NCBI GenBank assembly: GCA_946803715.1
Contig: CAMPET010000119.1
Span: 4,661-37,700 of the forward strand
Source of the DNA: Beroe ovata
Taxonomy: Eukaryota > Ctenophora > Nuda > Beroida > Beroidae
Length of the DNA stretch: 33,040 nt
Direction: 5' to 3'
Below are positions 13,101 to 22,100 of the stretch, piece by piece. The number at the start of each line of letters is the position of its first letter. Positions within the stretch are counted from its first letter, which is position 1. Under the pieces are notes generated by a model, which saw nothing but the letters and a program-made list of their open reading frames with translations, searched no databases and was not told the origin of the DNA. The translations under genes were made by a program, and so were the position numbers.

Positions 13101-16100
13101 AACCTGAAGTATGGCGTATCTCATTGCAACGGCAAGAACAAGGTATGTGCTAGCTTTTTAATGAATATGCAAACCCGACATTTTGAAGATCTAGAAATAG
13201 ATCAAGCTCTAGTTTGTTGGAGGAAGTTCAGAGTAAGCTTTGACTAATGAGTTATGTGTATGGTTTAAACATTCGTGATCCCCCCCAATATTCAAATGTT
13301 CACACTTCCTGCAGGTCTCAGTCGGTGGTTTTGGGTCAATCTGTGTGGAGGTCTCACTACCCGTGTGTCAGACACACATTGATATATCTGTGAAGCACCC
13401 CATGTTGGATGACCGTGAACTCGCTGAGGTCTTCGATGGAGCTCAGGTAAAATATTTATCTCATGTCGATTGACTATAGAGTCGATTAATTTGATTTGGG
13501 GATCCTAAGTATGTGTTAGATAGACAGATTTTGAATAAGGCTCGACTTTTGTGGGATGAGATGGTTGACAATTGACATTATCAAAAAGTTGGCAGATCCT
13601 TCCTGAGTATCAATTCTACCCTCGTCCCTCACTGATCTCAGGTGACATGCGACTATCCCGAGACAACATCGTACACGGAGAAAGCAGTGAGGCCCCTCAT
13701 AACCCGGTCAGATCTTAGCATCACGGCTATCTCCAACTCGAAACCCGACACACTCCACATAGAACTCCCCATATTTGTCCTGGCTGACGAGGATGTGCAC
13801 GATAGTGACGTCATCACGTTCACCCTCACGTTACGTCACATGACGTACCTCGGGGAGGAGAGTTCGTCCGACGAGGTGGAGTTCCTCGTGACCGAGCCCC
13901 AGATATCCGCTCAGATAGTCCTCAGCAGTGGTGGCGGGGGGAAAACGTTCGAGATGGGCGACACGGTCCCTATACAATACACAATCCGCCATGCTCCCCA
14001 ATCCGTGACACCTGCGTACAAAGTCCGCCTCCTCTCCGACAGCCCGGTGTTCGGTGACGTCACGATGAAGGGAGATGACGATGACGTCATGATAACGACG
14101 GAGTTGGATGTCGGGGATGTGGTATCGGGGACGGTGGAGCTGGTCCTGGTGGAGATGCCCGTGTTTGGGGAGGAGCTGGAGGTTGCCATGGTGATGGAGT
14201 ACACCAGTGCTCCGGACCAGAAGAGAGGGAGGGTGTATAGGGATAGAGTGGTACCGGGTGTGATCACTGCTAGTGCTGTTGCCGGTGAGTGAGCTGCTGC
14301 GTCATCACAACTTTCCTTAAATATATTATAGTAGCATTTCTAGCTGATATGACCTTTCATTGATCATACCTATCCCATCAGTATGACCTTTCATTGATCA
14401 TACCTATCCCATTCTGGAATAGACCTTGTACTCGATCTCGTGACTCGGGAGATTTGCATTGGTCAGTAATTTCTTCACTAATTTTCCAGCTGACATCTCA
14501 CTGTCACGTGATACGGTGCCTGTCGGACAGACATTCCAAGTGACAGTCACACTGTCCTTACCCAAAGCAGTGGGCGAGTTTAATGTGACTGTGGAGTGTG
14601 AACCGCACTGTCTGCTGATGGGTGGGGTAAGTGTGACAGATTCGGCTGTCACAGCTGTCACACACAATGGAACTGTTCTTGTCATTGCCGAGACACAAGG
14701 AGGTAATTTCGAAAATTTGAAAAAATATGCCACTTTTTGCAAATTTTGCACGCCTCATTTTCATACTGATTACTTTTTAGAATGAATTTTTTTGCCATAT
14801 AGTAGGATTGGTTGATTATTCAACAAATTTTGAAATTGACGCATCTTGCTCGCCCCTATTTTCGTCTTTTCATAGTTTTTGCCATATTCCAGGTCGAGCA
14901 ATCGAGGCTGGTCTAGAGTATTACCTGATCGACAGTGTGGAACAAGCACCCAGCGTGGTGTCAGTGAAAATCAAGAACACAACCGTAGCATCAGCCACCA
15001 TATCTCCCTCTACTATAACGCTAGACATTCTTGACGACGGCCATGCTCTTGACACCATGCTAGACGCAGGGAACATTGTCTCCCACCCGCTCACCCTACT
15101 ATTCAGTGACAGTGTGTCAAACATAGCTATACGCATAACGTGCCAATACTCAGCTGCCGATGCTATAATAACGTGTAATGAGGACAATGAATGCGTTATA
15201 TCCGTTACCATTGGTAACAGCGTTCCTCCTGGATATGACGTCACGTGTGACCTCACGGTAACGTTCTCCTCCCATCCGTTCTTGGGGCGAGATTACACTT
15301 CCACTCACAGCATTCTCCTCGGGGTTGCTCAGGGTGTTGTGCTCACTGTTGCTTCATCTGATGCTGATGTTGCTATGGGAACAGAGGTTGAGATTGGTGT
15401 GAGTGTGGGTGTTGCGGAGGTTGCTGCATCACTGGTTGTTGAGGTCCTGTGTACAGGGAGTGGTGAGGAGAGTTTCAGTATAACTACAGTTGATGCTGAT
15501 GCCACGCGTCTGACAACTACACAGATCAGCGAACAGAATCTCGATGTTTCACCCAATTGTGCGAGACTGTCCCTTGATTTCTCTGTTGATAACCCTTCTG
15601 AGGATACCAATTTTCAAGAATTATCCTTGAATATCAAAGGAATTCTGGTTGATGACAGCAAAAACCCAGCTCTTGTTCACATCAAAGGAACTATCGATGA
15701 CGTCACCATATTCGAAGAGGACCACGCGATCACCATATGCTCCCCTGACATCACAGTTACCCCTGAGCTAACCTCCCCGTCCGCATACTTCAGCTCATCA
15801 GACCCCGTCTCCTACAAATCGGTAGTTCGGAACACTGGTCCCTGTGTGGTCTATATCGACACTCTGGTCTATGACATCACTGGTGGTGAGGTAGTGAGGG
15901 AGGAGTCAGGGGGTGGTATGGAGCTGGTACCAGGGCAGGAGGTCGAGTTTGTGTTGCAGATTGAGGAGTTTCCTGAAGGAGTGTTTGGACTCGAGCCAAG
16001 TCTCACAGTCACTGTTCTCACAGCGCTGTCTGGGGAACATACTGCGAGAATATCAAGGTAAACATTATAGGCAAGATGAATCTTCTCCCTTAAAAACAAC

Positions 16101-19100
16101 TGGATAGGCTGTTCTGTCTTGGTTCAGGCAGCTAGCTTCCGCGCAATGATAATCATAGGTAAAATTACCAGACCCTCAGTCCTCCCCATTTCATTCCAGG
16201 GACGCCCCTCTCCCCAACGTATACCTCACCTCACCTCTCGTCCACACCTCACCAGAGCACCTTACCCTGGGACCGTATGAGTTGAGGGAGGTGACACTCA
16301 ACATCGAGATACCATACATTGCGAGTGGGAGTGATACACTCCTCAGTGTTACATTCACCGCGAGCACTGGGACTGAGCTACAGTTCTTACGAGTGGAAAG
16401 TGTCGGTGAGTCATACATCATTCTTCAGAAATATCTCCTTCAATTTGCTGTTTAGGATTGCTGTTTTATCCTCATCTTGCTTGATTCTACCGAAATTCGG
16501 TCCTTGATAAATCAACACCCTCCATCGCAGGATCAGCTCTAGAATCATCTGTAATCTCCACTCTCCCCTCCTCACTATCTATCCTCATCACTCCCTCCTC
16601 CCAATCCTCACTCCTCACTTTCTCTCCTGCCCGAGTCCTCACCCTACTCTACTCTGTCCAAGTCATTGCAGACACACCCCCTCACAGCATTGCTTGTAAT
16701 GTACAGCTGGGAGATAGTACCGTCAGTATAAAGTGAGTAGCGGCCATAAAATCTCGCTTTTTCCTCAAATCGATCTGAATCATTGATTTCATCTTATGCT
16801 AGATACTGGCTAGCCCAGGGCAAAAACCGTTCAGCCAAATTTCATCAATCAAGAAAAGTTGAGGAAAAGTGATTCTATACTTTTTACCTCCGTTTTGACA
16901 CCACACCACTAGGAGAAGTGTGAGTGTGATGACACCGGATCTGGTGGTGTCAACAGAGGGAGGTAACAAGGGAGGTTATATCCCAGGAGACACGGCTACT
17001 CTAGCTATCACTGTTCGGGTAAGTTGTGCTACTGCACACACACACACATACACACACACACACACACACNNNNNNNNNNNNNNNNNNNNNNNNNNNNNNN
17101 NNNNNNNNNNNNNNNNNNNNNNNNNNNNNNNNNNNNNNNNNNNNNNNNNNNNNNNNNNNNNNNNNNNNNNNNNNNNNNNNNNNNNNNNNNNNNNNNNNNN
17201 NNNNNNNNNNNNNNNNNNNNNNNNNNNNNNNNNNNNNNNNNNNNNNNNNNNNNNNNNNNNNNNNNNNNNNNNNNNNNNNNNNNNNNNNNNNNNNNNNNNN
17301 NNNNNNNNNNNNNNNNNNNNNNNNNNNNNNNNNNNNNNNNNNNNNNNNNNNNNNNNNNNNNNNNNNNNNNNNNNNNNNNNNNNNNNNNNNNNNNNNNNNN
17401 NNNNNNNNNNNNNNNNNNNNNNNNNNNNNNNNNNNNNNNNNNNNNNNNNNNNNNNNNNNNNNNNNNNNNNNNNNNNNNNNNNNNNNNNNNNNNNNNNNNN
17501 NNNNNNNNNNNNNNNNNNNNNNNNNNNNNNNNNNNNNNNNNNNNNNNNNNNNNNNNNNNNNNNNNNNNNNNACACACACACACACACATTTACACACGCG
17601 CACGCACACACACATTTACACACACACACACAGTATAGCGAGGAGAGCAGCTCTACTGATGCAGATGAGATAACACTACTCGTATCCTCGCCTGATATAT
17701 GTCAGAACAACCAAGTCCTCGACGAGTCATTACAGGTGAGTTCCCCTCGGGTGTCAGCTGCTCTATCCTGGAAATAGAGAGAATTTCATGAATTCTCGTA
17801 GAAGTCCTCGGCACGACTTGTGCGACAGTCAGTGTGCGACAATATGACGTGTTCGTATGAATAGGGGAGAAGTGACAGCATTGCGCAGTGGCTCAGTTAC
17901 TTTCGAATTTTAGACCATTATTTCGGTTGTGTGATCTAAGAAGTCTGTTCCAGAAGTCTGAGTCCTGAGATTTACATAATTTATCGATATAAGGAAATTT
18001 CCCCTGCTAATTATAATCCAAGCTATACATATTATCGACCCAGGTGAGAACAGTGAACAGCACCACTGTGCAAGTGTTGCTGGCACTACCACAGCAGGGA
18101 AGTGAGGGGGAAGTGAGGGTGGTGTTGCAGTGCTACATTCCTGATAGTGTGGAGACAGAGGGACGTAGCTACACTTACACCGGCATTCTCTCCTATAGGT
18201 ACAGCAGCTGATGACGTCATATATTCTAGTATATATATCGAGACGTGTAACTAACGGAGTCATGATAATCAGACTCCGATAGTTAAACGTTATAATGATA
18301 TGACGTGTCGTTGCACACAGAGTTCATAGCTGAGTGTCCCGATGTTGTTTGCTTCCATTTTAACTTGAGTCTACATATTATAACGGTGACATACGCAGTA
18401 TTGTTGATCTTTGTATCTAAAACTAACTGTACACCCGCTGTCTGTCAGAACACCCCCTGTCTCGGACCTGTCGGAAACTGTCACACCGTGGCAGTATGAC
18501 AAGACATTCCAAGCAGTGCTACAGATAGGGGAGCCACAGCTCACAATCACCCTGCACTCTGATCCTAGCCCAAACAGTGTGATTCCAGTGGAGATACAGG
18601 TAGTGTGTAGGGGGAGTGGAAATTGCAGCCAAATCTAGATAACGTGTCATGGACATTGTCATGACCATGTAACATTGTAACATTGTAGCCATGTAACCGT
18701 GTGACCATGCGACCACTGACTAAGTTACCATGTAACTATGTGACATTGTGACCAAGTTACCATGTAGCCATGTAACCAAGTGATCATATGACCATGTAAC
18801 CAAGTAACCATTCACCTAGTGAGCATGTAGTCATGTAACCGTGTAACCATATGACCAAGTTATCATGTAACCATGTGACCGAGTTATCATGTAACCATGT
18901 GACCAAGTTATATTGTAACTATGTGACCAAGTTACCATGGAGCCATGTGACCAAGTTACCATGGAGCCATGTGACCAAGNAAGTTATCATTTAACCATGT
19001 GACTAAGTTATCATGTAACCATGTGACCAAACCATGTAACCATGTGACCAAGTTATCATGTGACCATGTGACCAAGTTATCATATAACCATGTGACCAAG

Positions 19101-22100
19101 TTACCATGGAGCCATGTGACCAAGTTACCAAATACCATGTAACCATGTGACGAGTAACACCATATATGACCATCTGCTCTCATCTCCCCTCTCTCAGGTA
19201 CTTCTCAGGAAGGGGAAATCACCTCTCTCCGTCACATTGGAACTCTCAGAGAACCTGGTAGTTCAGGAGATGTCACTGTCACAAGTTGGACAATACTTGA
19301 TATTTCACACTGTCGACATGGACACTGGGGTGATAGATACTAGTCTGATAGCACAGTCCACTGATTACTCCTACACTCTTTCCTTCGGTAATAAGCGCTC
19401 TCGATTTGAAACTCTCTTGTCATTTTAGAACTCTCTTGTTACTCTATGTTACTCTAATAACGAAGTGTTTCGTCACGTGACATCCTCTATTTCACATGGT
19501 CTCAAACATTTCCAAATTGAATAGGGCCCGATTTGAACAGTGAATATATCAGAATATGTGACACGTGCAACATCCTCCCTGTCACACGTGTCACACATAA
19601 GACACGTGCTCTCTGTCTGTTCAGGTGAAGTGTCATGTGTTAACGAGACAAGTGACAGGAGTGACAACTCACTGACCATATTGCTGTCAGTACTAGTGGA
19701 CACAGATGACACGACCGCCCAGTGGATAAACAGTGCAGTACAATACGGCAGGTAGGTGATGTCCGTCATGATAGCTCAGTGATATAGGGGCCTGCCGACA
19801 ACTGCGCTTATAAGAATTTATTTCCCACGGTCTAACAGGGTGCTTGTCAATGTTTTCCGGCAGCCGATATAGGATCTGCTAGGATTGTGGGTATGGGTTA
19901 CAATAAATTTGAACAGCTGTTACTGGTGATGTGGACCAGTGACAATGGACGAAGAAGAAAATAGTCATTTTTCATGTTTTTTGAATTAAAGTAAGCATGG
20001 GTCAAGACAAGGCTGCAATTAAGGGCGGTTCGTATGACGGAATATTTACGAGCGGAATATTTCTGGAAAATCCCCATATTTTTGTTCCCCTTCATTGTTT
20101 GACTTCTCGATTTATACCCTGCATCAATATATTCCTGCTAAAGGAAGGTTAACGAAGCTCCTGATTGGAATTGAATAGTCGGGAATTGACTGATGTCCCC
20201 AGCACTCGCTCCTATTCTCTAATCATAACTACACAAGTAGATTCTCATTTCTCGCTCAAAACGGAGAGATTATCGGTAATGAGAGCTTCACATAATGCAC
20301 AATTTAATGAGAAATAGCAGAATTGGAAAGAAAAAGCTCGTGGGCTGCAATAATCATCTGGTGATGTAAAGGTGACGCTGAAACCAAAAGCCGGGCTTTT
20401 GGGTTGATGATTGAATTTACAAACTACTATAACTATACTTCTACTACAGAACTTCTATCGTGCTATCGATCGCAATAATTGCAAATTCAATCATCAAGTC
20501 AAAAGCCAGACTTTTGATTGGATAATCCATTCGAAACGGAAAGGTTGCGGACAAGACGTGCAAATAACTAAATAAAGACAATGTAATAAACTGCATATAT
20601 AAAGAGCAGCACAGTTAGTTCTTGTCATTCCATTCTACTGTGACTCCCTGCTGCACTCAAACAATTCAACATAGCAACATGATGAACGCTCTGCACCTTC
20701 TTGTGCTGAGCTGCTTCTTGCTAATCCGTAAGTCATGTTCATTGTTCATTATTCATACCTATTATAGCTGCTGCAGTCATGCATACATGCAGCTGGACCT
20801 ACAATGAATTATTCGGCTGTATTCGCTGCAGTGACGATGTCAGCTTATCTTGAGGTTTGATCGAGATCCTGGTTCTAATAAACTGAGTATCGAGATCCTG
20901 GTTCTAATAAACTGAGTATCTGTAACTATATGAATTAAACTCCAGGACGAGCTGAAGAGTGAGCTAGTTGTGAGCATGACCAAAGCTACCACTGCTGACA
21001 CACTGAAACACTGACAAGTGACATGGTCGATGCAACAGCTCGTATCACACAGCTCGAGCAGAGGGTGGCGGCTCAATCGGAAATAGCCGCGAAACTCGAT
21101 GCTCCTCTCGCCTTGGATACCAGGTTGACAGAGCTGGAGGAGAGCCAAAGAACCTGGCCGGCGGGGTCTTATTGTATCTTCGCCAACGGGGAGTGTCCCG
21201 CGGGATTCACCAAACAGTCGGGTCACATCCGGGCTTTCAATACATACGATTTCAGTGAGGGCTACATCAAACCTGTTCACTTCGGGGATAGCTCCTTGAA
21301 GTGTCACGGGTCATGTGGCCAGTATACAAGTTGGGACGCAGAAATTAACTTAACTACATGTTGCAAATAGACAGTGGTGAAATTTAGCCCAATAAAAGAG
21401 AAGTTCTATTACCTGAATAATCTCTTTTTAGATAGATTATATAGACCTTATTGCTTCATTAACTGTTTTTACTTTTTAGAGGTAGGTATTAGGTAATAGT
21501 CGGTGCATATGTTGCCAAAATTTGGTCAAAATTGGACTTATTGATATAAAAAAGCTGATTCCATTATAATTTTGACGCAGCTATCGAGCATGCCTTGGAA
21601 AGAGCAAGGAATCATCAGTTTGAGAATAGTGACAAATTCTTGGATAACATCTTCGAGGAGATGATATAAAACTCTGTATCATGAAATACTGTTTTTTACT
21701 TATTTCAAGATTGATTTACTGTTTTATTTGTCAGTACGCTAATAGCACATACAGTCCAGGCACGTAGACAGGGGGGTCAGGGGGAAAATTGGACCTCTGA
21801 TGAAAATTTTCAAGGACTTCGCCCTTCCATACAAAACTGGGATGCTACTTTCAATACAATATGTCCGATGTCGTTCTATATCAGGGCAGTACCCCAAGAC
21901 CCGTTTATTTCCCGTGTAACAAAGCAACAAATGGAAAATTTTGAAGGATTTCACCTTATCGCAAAGATTGAAACTGATTCATGTGCGAAACCCCGTAACT
22001 AACAGATTTTAAATATTAATCGATTTAAAAGCGGCAGTTTAACTAGGAGCAGTACCTAAAACTATTTTTTCCTATTCTAAGTCACGTGATCCAATACGTG

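Noticed and set aside
16920-17777. Long frames across the N run on both strands
   Set aside because: They are open only because Ns cannot encode a stop and CA repeats lack stops in several frames.
18956-19183. Minus-strand repetitive frame N-L-V-T-W-L-H
   Set aside because: It is a by-product of the 24-base minisatellite, with no start context or partner exons.
19765-19850. tRNA gene or tRNA-derived SINE
   Set aside because: An A-box-like TAGCTCAGT is present, but no B box GGTTCGANNCC and no cloverleaf fold could be drawn.
20840-21307. 155-codon minus-strand frame in the large intron
   Set aside because: It is antisense to the nested Cys-rich gene, which has a TATA box, signal peptide and AATAAA on the plus strand.
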